Positions 7,895 to 16,333 of a DNA stretch of 64,000 nt are shown here, piece after piece (the stretch's first letter is position 1; the number at the start of each line of letters is the position of its first letter). Below the pieces are notes generated by a model. The model saw nothing but the letters and a program-made list of their open reading frames with translations. It searched no databases and had not been told where the DNA came from. The stretch comes from Paenibacillus oryzae. Its GTDB lineage: Bacteria > Bacillota > Bacilli > Paenibacillales > Paenibacillaceae. Where the stretch lies: NCBI RefSeq assembly GCF_001675045.1, contig NZ_LYPA01000046.1, positions 91,678 through 155,677 of the forward strand, read 5' to 3'. A program made the translations under genes and the position numbers.

Positions 7895-8908
7895 TTAACG
7901 CCTCTGCCGTTTCTGGAGCCTCGTTACGTCGGGGAAAGCGTCCACAGTGTCCCGCGTCAGCACCGCCGTTCCGGTATCAATGTGATCCGGCAACGGCTTT
8001 TTGTGTGCGGCGCTTACAAGGCTGGATATGATTTCTGTTGCCCAGCGTTGTTCATTTTGCGAAATAACCGACGTAATTTGTCCGTTATGGATAGCCTCCT
8101 TTATGTCGCTTTGCATGCCGAAGGCAATTACATCTCTGTTTAACCCCTTGGCTTTCCAGACAAGGATGGAGGAGGCGGGCGACCACAGGTCGAGCGAAAC
8201 AAACGCATCAAAATGCGGATGGCCGTCAATCATGATTTCCATGTCGGCTAATGCCTGATCCTCGCTTCCGTTGTTGAAACGGACATCCAGCACCTGAATG
8301 TCCGTTTTGGTATTGATGTATTGAAGCATGCCGTCAAGCCGCTGCTGCTGCGCCGGCAATTTGGGAAAACCGCTTTCCACCAGCACCATCCCGCGACCTT
8401 TGAGCAATCCATCCAACACCTCTCCAACCAATATTCCGGCCTCATCATGATTGCTCCCGATATACGTCGACCGGCTGCTGTCCGGCGAATCCGTCTCAAA
8501 GCAGATGACAGGGATTCCTGCAAGCACGGCCCGATCAATGACGGGAGCAAGCGCATCTCCGTCCACCGGACTGACGGCAATGCCGTCGACTTCTTGCTTG
8601 ATCATTTGCTCCATCATTCGGATTTGCTGCTCTATATTGAATTCATCCGGCGCCTTGACGATCAGCTCGATTTCCAGAGGGGCAGCTGCTTCCTCTGTCA
8701 TTTGAGTAATCATTTCATAGAAGGGATGCGCTATCGGATACAGGATGCCAAACGTAAGCGGCGCCTCGCTGCGGGGCTGCGGCCCGGTAGGATAAAGGGA
8801 AGGCCTATGTTCCTCGGAGGAGCCGCTGATGCAGCCCGCGGTTGTGAACAACACGATTAAAGAGACAAGTGCAAAAAGCCGCTTACCCATGCTTGAAGGC
8901 AGGAGCAT
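7895..8908 (-). CDS. Sugar-binding lipoprotein, probable ligand sensor for the adjacent kinase
   Basis: The 337-residue protein is a type I periplasmic-binding protein of the ribose/galactose class (Peripla_BP_4). It has a signal peptide with lipobox TAGC, so it should be tethered outside the membrane. Fold markers are LTFGILYPIAHPFYEMI, MEQMIKQEVDGIAVSPVDGDAL, GIPVICFETDSPDS and TYIGSNHDEAGILVG. The ATG at 8908 is chosen because AAGGGAG lies just upstream; this start overlaps the response regulator stop by 26 bases, implying translational coupling. It is third in a kinase-regulator-binding protein operon. By analogy with XylFII-LytS-YesN of Clostridium it may present sugar to the kinase rather than to an importer; this role is an inference. 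Confidence 0.87.
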   Translation of the reverse strand: MLLPSSMGKRLFALVSLIVLFTTAGCISGSSEEHRPSLYPTGPQPRSEAPLTFGILYPIAHPFYEMITQMTEEAAAPLEIELIVKAPDEFNIEQQIRMMEQMIKQEVDGIAVSPVDGDALAPVIDRAVLAGIPVICFETDSPDSSRSTYIGSNHDEAGILVGEVLDGLLKGRGMVLVESGFPKLPAQQQRLDGMLQYINTKTDIQVLDVRFNNGSEDQALADMEIMIDGHPHFDAFVSLDLWSPASSILVWKAKGLNRDVIAFGMQSDIKEAIHNGQITSVISQNEQRWATEIISSLVSAAHKKPLPDHIDTGTAVLTRDTVDAFPDVTRLQKRQRR

Positions 8909-10643
8909 AGCCGTCTCCCTTCGTCTCAAGCGTCAGCCCGCCATTTTTCCGGAATTGCTTGGTTGTCATGCCCGTCACCCTTTTGAACAGGTTGGAAAAA
9001 TAATGTGCATCGTTATAGCCCACCAAAAAAGCAACCTCATAGGATTTGGCCGGGGTCGTCAGCAGCAGCTCCATTGCTCTTTTCATCCGGGTCTGGGTCA
9101 AATGCTCGATAAACGTCTGTCCGGTGCCCTGGCTAAACACCTTGCTTAGATGGCTTGGACTGAGCTGAACATAGTCGGAGGCGCTTTGCAGCGAAATATA
9201 GTCTTTGTCATAATGCTCCTCGATGTAGGCTTTTACCTTGTCAATCAGCTCGCTATATCTGTCGGCTCCTTCGGTCCGCCAGCTCCAATATTTTTTGGCA
9301 AGCCGCACGAGGTAGGCGGAAGCTTCATCCGAGGTTCGGATGGTGCTGATTTCGGACTGAAGGCTTATCAGCGCCTCCTTGTACGAGATGCGGAAGGATT
9401 GCTGGGAGACGTGCAGCACTTCAACGGTCAAATCGTTAAGAAGATAATAACCGAGCGGCGAGCTGTCCCAGTTTTGACGGTTTATTTCCGCCATGTAGGT
9501 TGTAATAAAGGCTTCCACCTCTGCCGGCTGGCCCAGCCTCAGGAAGTCCATGAACCTGGAGCGTTCCAGAAACAAGGCGGGATCAAGCAGAGCTTGAGCC
9601 GATGTGTTCATATCCAGGCGGTTTTGTCTGGAAAGACGTTGTCCATGCATATCCTCCTCAGCCTCCAGATAGGAGAGATGAATGCTTTGCAGACGGTCAT
9701 ATATGCTTCCGATTCCGATCGCAGCCGCCTTATTCCCGGTGTTATTGGCCTGTTTGCGCTGCTTGTGGAAATGCTCAAGCGTTTCGTCCAGCTGCGCGCG
9801 CGATTCACCCGTAACAATCCATACTGTCTCGGAGCGGCTGCGCTTGTAGGAAAGCCCTTCAACGGTAGAGCGAAATGTTGATAGTGCAGGCCGCATTTCC
9901 TGCAATGATCGAGACGCATCGCGTTCAAGTGTCATGCTGTCTGAATGCAGTGACACATCGCGTTCAAGCGTCATGCTGGCCGAATGCTGTGACGTATCGC
10001 GTTCAAGCGTCATGCTGGCCGAATGCTGTGACGTATCGCGTTCGAGCGTCCTGGCAGTTTCATTCTGCATCAAATCGCGGTCATCGGAAATGACGACGGC
10101 GTAATAAGGCGCAATCAAGTCGAGAGAAAGCGAAGAGCTCCAGCGAATCGCCTCCGAGGCGGTCAAAAAGCCGCAGCATAGCTCGCCAAGCAGCTTCTCC
10201 TTCGTCATCGTTTTTTTCTCCGTTTCGCTTTGCAGCAGCTTTCGGGCTTGCTCCTGCTGGAGCCGCTCCGCGTCGATTTTTGAGCCAACGCGGTGCAGCA
10301 GCTGAAGAATGCTGGCCGCGCTGACCGGCTTCAGGCAATATTCCTCAACGCCAAGCTGCAGCGCCGTACGGGCATATTCAAATTCGCCATGACCGCTAAG
10401 GATAACAATTTTGACATGGGGCATGCGCTTGCGGACAATGCCGCTTAGCTCAAGGCCGTCCATAAACGGCATCATAATGTCCGTAATAAGAATGTCGGGC
10501 TGAAGCTGCTCGATCAGCTGAAGCGCAATTTCTCCGTCAGGCGCATCACCCACGAACAAAAAGCCTTCCTTCTCCCACTGGATGCATTCCTGAATCGTTT
10601 CTCGAACGAGAATTTCATCATCCACCAGCATGACCTTTTTCAC
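8883..10643 (-). CDS. YesN-type response regulator with AraC DNA-binding domain
   Basis: The 586-residue protein starts with a receiver domain (phospho-acceptor D55 in ILITDIMMP; conserved K in CLKPVS). It ends with two AraC helix-turn-helix motifs (YVQLSPSHLSKVFSQ and VAFLVGYNDAHYFSNLFKRVTG). The central part is a long variable linker interrupted by 13-residue repeats (see the repeat at 9921). It should bind DNA as an activator when phosphorylated by the upstream kinase. The start overlaps the kinase stop by four bases (ATGA). The likely target is the divergent importer operon beginning at 12665, whose -10 box lacks a good -35. Confidence 0.93.
   Translation of the reverse strand: MKKVMLVDDEILVRETIQECIQWEKEGFLFVGDAPDGEIALQLIEQLQPDILITDIMMPFMDGLELSGIVRKRMPHVKIVILSGHGEFEYARTALQLGVEEYCLKPVSAASILQLLHRVGSKIDAERLQQEQARKLLQSETEKKTMTKEKLLGELCCGFLTASEAIRWSSSLSLDLIAPYYAVVISDDRDLMQNETARTLERDTSQHSASMTLERDTSQHSASMTLERDVSLHSDSMTLERDASRSLQEMRPALSTFRSTVEGLSYKRSRSETVWIVTGESRAQLDETLEHFHKQRKQANNTGNKAAAIGIGSIYDRLQSIHLSYLEAEEDMHGQRLSRQNRLDMNTSAQALLDPALFLERSRFMDFLRLGQPAEVEAFITTYMAEINRQNWDSSPLGYYLLNDLTVEVLHVSQQSFRISYKEALISLQSEISTIRTSDEASAYLVRLAKKYWSWRTEGADRYSELIDKVKAYIEEHYDKDYISLQSASDYVQLSPSHLSKVFSQGTGQTFIEHLTQTRMKRAMELLLTTPAKSYEVAFLVGYNDAHYFSNLFKRVTGMTTKQFRKNGGLTLETKGDGYAPAFKHG
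9921..10061. repeat. 39-bp in-frame tandem repeats inside the response regulator
   Basis: Three 39-bp units begin at 9921, 9960 and 9999, and a partial fourth begins at 10038. On the coding strand they give the repeated peptide TLERD-x-SQHSAS-M in the linker between receiver and AraC domains. The second and third units are identical at the DNA level, so the expansion is recent. Confidence 0.92.
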
Positions 10644-12439
10644 GGGTTTTGCTCCTCTCTCATTGGCAATCTGATGATAACCTTTGTTCCGGCGCCTTCA
10701 GCGCTTTCGAGCCTTACGCCATAGGATTCGCCGTAATACAGCCGCAGTCTTTGCTCCACATTATAAAGGCCGAATCCGCCTGAAACCTCCTTGCCGGTTT
10801 CCTCCGGCAGCTGCTGCGCCAGCAGGCTGCGCCGAAGATTTTCCAGCTTAGCCGGCGTCATACCGGCGCCGTTGTCCTCAACCATTAGGAGCATTTCCTT
10901 CTCCGCTGTTTCATAGCCGACGATACGGACAAGCCCTTTGCCCCTTTTATTTTTGATACCGTGATAGATTGCGTTTTCAACGATGGGCTGGAGCGTCATT
11001 TTCAAAATGGAAAAAGGCATAAGTCGAGGGTCAACATCAATTTCGTAGTCCAAAATATCCCGGTAGCGCATTTGCTGAATGACCAGGTAGCTATGCACAT
11101 GCTCCAGCTCCTTCTCGACGCTGATCCAGTCGCGGCCTCTGCTGAGCGATATCCGAAACAGCTTGGAGAGCGCCTCGACAAGCAAAATGACCTGCTTGTT
11201 GCGGCCGGCCTCCGCCATCCAGACAATGGAGTCCAGCGTATTGTACAGGAAATGAGGGTTGATTTGTGCCTGGAGCGCTCTCAGCTCCGCCTTTTTCATC
11301 GCTTCATGCTCCTTGATGCTGGTGTCCAGAAGCCCTTTGATTTTGCCCAGCATAATGTTGAAATTGGCGCTTAAGTTGGCGATTTCGTCCCTGCCGGTTG
11401 TGGAGACTTTGGCTTCCAGATAGCCGGAGGCGGCCAGCTGCATTTTGTTTTTGAGCAATTGAACAGGTCTGGTTAATCTGGCGGAAATAAAGAAATGCAG
11501 CGTAATGGCGAAAAGAATGCTCAGAATGACACTGACAATAATCATTTGCCGGATGGAATTGGCTTCCTGCACGATTTCCTGCAGCGGAACATAGCCGATA
11601 ATGTTCCACCCCGTCCTCGGAGAATTGGATGCAAAAATAAATTTCGGTTTTCCATACGAAGAATCAATATAATGGCGCTCCGGCAAGGAAATGACATCCC
11701 GTCCGTTTGGCAGCTTATCCGCTTGACGTCCCGACGGGGTGAATATGGGCGTGCCTTCGGTATCCGCAACATAGAAAAAACCGCTTTTGCCAAGCGTTGT
11801 CCCGTCTATGGAACGGACCACGATGGAATCGTCGATGTCGATCACGATAAAGCCGATAACCTCATGTGTAATTCGCTGCTTGACGGTCGCCATAATGGAA
11901 ATGACGTTGGAGGTTTCGTATTGAAAGCCGTCGATCCGGTCAAGCGGCGACGATTGGGACGGCGGAATGTTCAGTATGTCGTCGGGATGGCTGGTCAAGT
12001 AGGCAAAATGGTGGTTCCGCAGCGGATTTTTGTCCAGCTGAAAAACACCGCGCCGATCACTGATTCCTCTTCCGTACAAATTGATAATGGAGATGTTGAG
12101 GACGCTTTCGTCGCTGTAGGTATCCAGATAGGAGTCCATTGTTTTCAGAATGTCTTTTGCATCGGAATAGGTATCGCTTTGCGAGAGCAGGAAGTGAAGG
12201 ACGCGGGGATCATTGCCAAGCTCCAGCAGCTTGCCGGTATCCTCGAAGAGCAGGTCGATATCGCGCGCAAGCTGCTCGCCTACAAGCATGGAGGACGCCT
12301 TGCTATTGCCAAACACCGTATTAAAGGATTTCTGATAGGAAACCAGGCCTACGATAATCAGCGGCACGCAGGTGAGCATGATAAACATCGTAAGCAGCTT
12401 TGCCCGAAGGCTGGAGGCAATCCAATGTATGAGCTTCAT
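10640..12439 (-). CDS. YesM-type sensor histidine kinase
   Basis: The product (599 residues from the chosen start) has an N-terminal membrane segment (about 13-33) and a large extracellular sensor region resembling a Cache domain. A second membrane segment (VSVILSILFAITLHFFI) and a HAMP linker (RLTRPVQLLKNKM) follow. The His_kinase block has the phospho-acceptor His in QAQINPHFLYNTLD, and the ATPase domain has VENAIYHGIKN and DNGAGM. The ATG at 12439 is preferred because the longer frame from a TTG at 12547 adds 36 poorly supported residues, although no strong ribosome site is visible for either. It heads the kinase-regulator-binding protein operon, divergent from the importer. Confidence 0.92.
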   Translation of the reverse strand: MKLIHWIASSLRAKLLTMFIMLTCVPLIIVGLVSYQKSFNTVFGNSKASSMLVGEQLARDIDLLFEDTGKLLELGNDPRVLHFLLSQSDTYSDAKDILKTMDSYLDTYSDESVLNISIINLYGRGISDRRGVFQLDKNPLRNHHFAYLTSHPDDILNIPPSQSSPLDRIDGFQYETSNVISIMATVKQRITHEVIGFIVIDIDDSIVVRSIDGTTLGKSGFFYVADTEGTPIFTPSGRQADKLPNGRDVISLPERHYIDSSYGKPKFIFASNSPRTGWNIIGYVPLQEIVQEANSIRQMIIVSVILSILFAITLHFFISARLTRPVQLLKNKMQLAASGYLEAKVSTTGRDEIANLSANFNIMLGKIKGLLDTSIKEHEAMKKAELRALQAQINPHFLYNTLDSIVWMAEAGRNKQVILLVEALSKLFRISLSRGRDWISVEKELEHVHSYLVIQQMRYRDILDYEIDVDPRLMPFSILKMTLQPIVENAIYHGIKNKRGKGLVRIVGYETAEKEMLLMVEDNGAGMTPAKLENLRRSLLAQQLPEETGKEVSGGFGLYNVEQRLRLYYGESYGVRLESAEGAGTKVIIRLPMREEQNP

Positions 12440-12599
12440 AGGTTTACTATACCAAAATCCAGGATTTAAGGATATGGAAGCGTAAACAATCGCAAGAAAA
12501 TACACGAAACGAACAAAAAAGAAAACAAACAACGTCTGGATGCCCAAAAATGCATAAAAATTTACAAGGATTACGCATCAAACTCCGTATAAGACTCCA

Positions 12600-12617
12600 A
12601 TGTAAGCGTTTTATAAT
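12600..12617 (+). promoter_or_regulatory. Importer promoter with cre-like box at the -10
   Basis: A TATAAT -10 at 12612-12617 has no recognisable -35 17 bases upstream, which suits an activator-dependent promoter. A CcpA box candidate at 12600-12614 (ATGTAAGCGTTTTAT) fits the Bacillus consensus with one mismatch and overlaps the -10, so glucose repression is likely. An inverted repeat AACCAA-TGGAG-TTGGTT lies at 12625-12641, in the untranslated leader. Confidence 0.5.
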
Positions 12618-12664
12618 GGGTTCAAACCAATGGAGTTGGTTATTACAGGGGAGGTATGAAGGAT

Positions 12665-13702
12665 ATGAAGGCTGTAAAAAGGAAAGGGCTTGCCCTTGTG
12701 GCATTGGCGGTTATGCTGTTTTCCGCCGCTTGCTCGGGGAACAGCGGGGCAAATCCTCCAGCCAGCAATGGGGGCGGAGCCTCCAGCTCGTCAACGACAG
12801 AAACGACAAAAGCGCCGGAGGGCAAAAAAATAACGCTTGGTTTTTCTCAGGTCGGCGCGGAAAGCGGCTGGCGCACAGCCAATACGCAGTCGATTCAGGA
12901 TTCGGCGAAGGAAGCCGGCTACGACCTGAAGTTTTCCGACGCGCAGCAAAAGCAGGAAAACCAGATTAAAGCCATTCGTACCTTTATTCAGCAAAAGGTA
13001 GATGTTATCGCCTTTTCCCCGGTAGTTGAATCGGGCTGGGACACGGTGCTCAAGGAAGCAAAGGATGCCGGCATTCCGGTCATTCTGACGGACCGCGCCG
13101 TTGATTCCACGGATACGTCGCTGTATGAAACGTTTATCGGCTCCGACTTTGTTGAGGAGGGCCGCCGCGCCGGAACCTGGCTCGTCGAGCAGTTCAAGGA
13201 CGCAACAGAGGATGTCAACATTGTGGAGCTGCAGGGCACAACAGGCTCCGCTCCGGCGAACGATCGCAAATCGGGCTTTGACGAAATTATTTCCTCCAAC
13301 CCCAAATTGAAGGTTATTGCATCGCAAACGGGAGATTTTACGCGCGCCAAGGGCAAAGAGGTTATGCAGGCGTTTCTGAAGGCAAATCCGGACATCGATG
13401 TGTTGTATGCCCATAATGACGATATGGCGCTTGGCGCAATCCAGGCAATCGAGGCAGCTGGCCTCAAGCCTGGAGAGGACATTATCATCATTTCGGTTGA
13501 CGGCGTCAAAGACGGCTTTATTGCCGCAAGCGAAGGGAAAATCAACTTTATCGTGGAATGTAATCCGCTTCTTGGTCCTCAGCTGATGGAGGCTGTTCAA
13601 GCCGTGGTCGATGGAAAAGAGATTGAAAAGCGGATTGTGACTGAGGAAGGCGTATTTACATCGGAGGACGCGAAGCGCGAGCTGCCGAACCGCAAATATT
13701 AA
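12665..13702 (+). CDS. ytfQ: Galactofuranose-type ABC importer, substrate-binding lipoprotein YtfQ
   Basis: The 345-residue lipoprotein (signal peptide, lipobox SAAC) is very close in sequence pattern to E. coli YtfQ, the galactofuranose-binding protein. Shared blocks are GFSQVGAESGWR, QQKQENQIKA, APVV/SPVVESGW and LKEAKDAGIPV. It captures the sugar outside the cell for the YtfR/YtfT/YjfF transporter encoded next. The second ATG, at 12665, is chosen because GGGGAGG lies about nine bases upstream; the ATG at 12656 is only two bases from it. A hairpin separates it from the ATPase gene, allowing more binding protein than transporter. The exact sugar in this organism is inferred from homology. 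Confidence 0.92.
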   Translation: MKAVKRKGLALVALAVMLFSAACSGNSGANPPASNGGGASSSSTTETTKAPEGKKITLGFSQVGAESGWRTANTQSIQDSAKEAGYDLKFSDAQQKQENQIKAIRTFIQQKVDVIAFSPVVESGWDTVLKEAKDAGIPVILTDRAVDSTDTSLYETFIGSDFVEEGRRAGTWLVEQFKDATEDVNIVELQGTTGSAPANDRKSGFDEIISSNPKLKVIASQTGDFTRAKGKEVMQAFLKANPDIDVLYAHNDDMALGAIQAIEAAGLKPGEDIIIISVDGVKDGFIAASEGKINFIVECNPLLGPQLMEAVQAVVDGKEIEKRIVTEEGVFTSEDAKRELPNRKY

Positions 13703-13734
13703 CCCTGAACAGCCGGCTTGCCGGAAGGGAAAGG

Positions 13735-13768
13735 AAGCCGTATCCCGGCGTTATGCCGGGACGGCTTT
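13735..13768 (+). terminator. Intercistronic hairpin between ytfQ and ytfR
   Basis: Nested stems AAGCCGT/ACGGCTT and CCCGGC/GCCGGG form a strong hairpin followed only by TTTGTTG. It probably acts as a partial terminator or 3'-end stabiliser that raises ytfQ transcript relative to ytfR. Confidence 0.55.
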
Positions 13769-13793
13769 GTTGCAAATAGAGAGGAGCATTCCG

Positions 13794-15311
13794 ATGGAAG
13801 AACGCCGGCCGATTCTGCAGATGAGGCATATTCACAAGCAATTTCCGGGCGTTAAAGCGTTGTCGGACGTACAATTCCGTTTATTTCCCGGCGAGGTCCA
13901 TGCATTAATGGGGGAAAATGGAGCGGGCAAATCAACGCTGATCAAGGTGCTGACGGGCGTATACAGCATTGACCGCGGCGAGGTGGAGCTGGAGCAGAAG
14001 CGCATCGTCATTCAAGGACCGCAGGATGCCCAAGCTGCGGGAATCAGTACGGTTTATCAGGAAGTGAATTTATGTCCGAATTTATCCGTAGCGGAAAATA
14101 TATTCATCGGCAGAGAGCCAATGCGCTTTGGCCGCATTCAGTGGAAGAAGCTGAACGCCGCAGCCGCAAAGCTGCTGGAGGAACGTATGCATTTAAAAAT
14201 TGACGTGACGCAGCCGCTTCATGTGTATCCCATTGCCATCCAGCAATTGGTTGCTATTGCGAGAGCGCTCAACATTTCGGCTAAGGTGCTTATTCTTGAC
14301 GAGCCAACGTCAAGCCTCGACCGAGGCGAGGTGCGCCAGCTGTTTGACGTCATGAACAAGCTCAAGAGCGAAGGGCTTGCTATCCTGTTTGTCACGCATT
14401 TCCTTAACCAGGTCTATGAAATATCCGATCGAATAACCATTCTCCGGGGTGGAGAATTTGTAGGGGAATATGCGGCTTCCGCATTGCCCCGTATAGAGCT
14501 GGTCTCCAAAATGATCGGAAAGGAGCTGAAGCTGCTGGAGGAGCTGCCCAAGCAGCCGGCTGCTGCTGAGAAGAAGGAAAGCGGTATTTTGATGGAAGCC
14601 AAATCGCTTGGCAAAAGAGGGGCGATCGAACCGTTTGACCTCTCCATTCGGCAGGGGGAAATCGTGGGGCTTGCCGGCTTGCTGGGATCAGGCAGAACGG
14701 AAGCGGCGAGGCTGCTGTTCGGGGCCGACGCTCCCGATCAAGGCTCTCTGGTCATTGGAAGGGGAGGCAGCGCGCAGACGCCAAGACGAGCGATCGACAA
14801 CGGCATCGCCTTTTGCTCCGAGGACCGTAAGGGAGAAGGCATTATTGATGACCTGACCATTCGCGAAAATATCGTGCTTGCGCTGCAAGCCTCACAAGGC
14901 TGGTTCCGCAGCATATCAAGGAAGCGGCAGACCGAAATAGCCGGGCAATTTATTGAGGCGTTAAACATCAATCCGCCTAATCCGGACCAGCTGATCAAAA
15001 ATTTGAGCGGCGGCAACCAGCAGAAGGTGCTGCTTGCCAGATGGCTGCTGACAGACCCCAAGCTGCTTATTCTGGATGAACCAACCCGCGGCATTGATAT
15101 CGGGGCGAAGGCGGAAATTCAGAAGCTGGTCATGTCGTTGTCGCAAAAGGGCGTGTCCGTATTATTTATTTCATCGGAGCTTGAGGAAGTACTGCGGGTT
15201 AGCGACCGTATTGTTGTGCTGCGCGACCGGAGGAAGGTTAAGGAGCTGCAGGGCGATGAGATGAGCGAGCAATCCGTTATGAAGGCGATTGCCGGAGGGG
15301 GAGAAGGATGA
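13794..15311 (+). CDS. ytfR: Sugar ABC importer ATPase, two nucleotide-binding domains (YtfR-like)
   Basis: The 505-residue protein has the RbsA/MglA/YtfR architecture of two fused ATPase domains. The first has Walker A GENGAGKST and Walker B LILDEPTSSLD. The second has the usual degenerate Walker A (GLLGSGRTE), signature SGGNQQKVLLARWL and Walker B LLILDEPTRGID. It energises sugar import at the inner face of the membrane. The ATG at 13794 follows AGAGGAGC; the longer frame from a TTG at 13767 would overlap the hairpin. Its last bases overlap the permease start (ATGA), so translation is coupled. Confidence 0.94.
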   Translation: MEERRPILQMRHIHKQFPGVKALSDVQFRLFPGEVHALMGENGAGKSTLIKVLTGVYSIDRGEVELEQKRIVIQGPQDAQAAGISTVYQEVNLCPNLSVAENIFIGREPMRFGRIQWKKLNAAAAKLLEERMHLKIDVTQPLHVYPIAIQQLVAIARALNISAKVLILDEPTSSLDRGEVRQLFDVMNKLKSEGLAILFVTHFLNQVYEISDRITILRGGEFVGEYAASALPRIELVSKMIGKELKLLEELPKQPAAAEKKESGILMEAKSLGKRGAIEPFDLSIRQGEIVGLAGLLGSGRTEAARLLFGADAPDQGSLVIGRGGSAQTPRRAIDNGIAFCSEDRKGEGIIDDLTIRENIVLALQASQGWFRSISRKRQTEIAGQFIEALNINPPNPDQLIKNLSGGNQQKVLLARWLLTDPKLLILDEPTRGIDIGAKAEIQKLVMSLSQKGVSVLFISSELEEVLRVSDRIVVLRDRRKVKELQGDEMSEQSVMKAIAGGGEG

Positions 15312-16333
15312 AGCATCATCTGTTTTGGCCGGTCACTCTGCTGGCTTTGCTGCTGCTGTTTAATTTGCTGTACGATCCGTCGTTTTTTTCAATCAAAATC
15401 AGGGATGGCCGTTTGTACGGCAGCTTGATCGACATTTTAAACTTTGGAGCGCCGCTTATGCTGGTTGCGATTGGCATGACGCTTGTTATTGCAACAAAAG
15501 GCATTGACCTGTCAGTTGGCTCCATTGTCGCTATTACAGGGGCGATGGCCTGCATGACCATCAGCAAAGGCACGGACCAGAATAGCTTGGGACTGGTGGC
15601 CATGGCTGTAATTATGGCGCTTGGCCTGTCGCTGCTGCTGGGGCTATGGAACGGCTTTCTTGTTGCCGGCATTGGCATTCAGCCCATTATCGCCACGCTG
15701 ATTCTGATGGTTGCCGGCCGGGGCATTGCCCAGCTTATAACAAACGGCCAGATCATTACCTTAAACAGCGGAAACTACAAATACATCGGGGCTGGCGACC
15801 TGTTCCGGCTGCCGTTTTCCATTTTTATCGTTGCCGTTGTGTTTGGGGCTGCGGTTCTCTTGACCCGTCGGACAGCGATCGGCATGTTTATTGAATCGGT
15901 CGGGAACAAGCCGGTGGCAAGCCGTCTTGCGGGCATACGCGCGAAATCGGTCATGATTGCGGCGTATCTTTTCTGCGGTCTCTGCGCCGGCATTGCCGGT
16001 CTCATTCTCAGCTCCAACGTTTCCAGCGCCGACGGCAACAATGCGGGCCTTTGGTACGAGCTTGACGCTATTCTTGCCGTTGTTATAGGAGGAACCTCCT
16101 TGAACGGCGGACGCTTTTATCTGGCAGGCACCGTTATCGGGGCGCTTATTATCCAAACGTTAACGACCACAATTTATGTTATTAATGTTTCGCCGGAAAT
16201 TACGCTTGTTGTCAAGGCGTTTGTTGTGCTGGTCGTCTGCCTGATCCAATCCGAATCGTTCCGGCAGGCGATTGTGAGCCGATGGAAAACGCGCCGGTAC
16301 CCTGCCGAAAAGGAGACGACCCGCCATGCTTAA
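15308..16333 (+). CDS. ytfT: Sugar ABC importer permease (YtfT-like)
   Basis: This 341-residue, highly hydrophobic protein of the BPD_transp_2 family (RbsC/YtfT) has about eight to ten membrane helices and the family block IGMTLVIATKGIDLSVGSIVAI. The cytoplasmic loop with VGNKPVASRLAGI fits the ATPase-contact region. It overlaps the ATPase gene by four bases and the next permease by eight, so the three are one translational unit. It should pair with YjfF to form the membrane channel. Confidence 0.92.
   Translation: MKHHLFWPVTLLALLLLFNLLYDPSFFSIKIRDGRLYGSLIDILNFGAPLMLVAIGMTLVIATKGIDLSVGSIVAITGAMACMTISKGTDQNSLGLVAMAVIMALGLSLLLGLWNGFLVAGIGIQPIIATLILMVAGRGIAQLITNGQIITLNSGNYKYIGAGDLFRLPFSIFIVAVVFGAAVLLTRRTAIGMFIESVGNKPVASRLAGIRAKSVMIAAYLFCGLCAGIAGLILSSNVSSADGNNAGLWYELDAILAVVIGGTSLNGGRFYLAGTVIGALIIQTLTTTIYVINVSPEITLVVKAFVVLVVCLIQSESFRQAIVSRWKTRRYPAEKETTRHA

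Noticed and set aside
11495..12469. 324-codon ORF antisense to the YesM-type kinase
   Set aside because: It lies opposite clear kinase domains, has no ribosome site and an unrecognisable His/Arg-rich translation.
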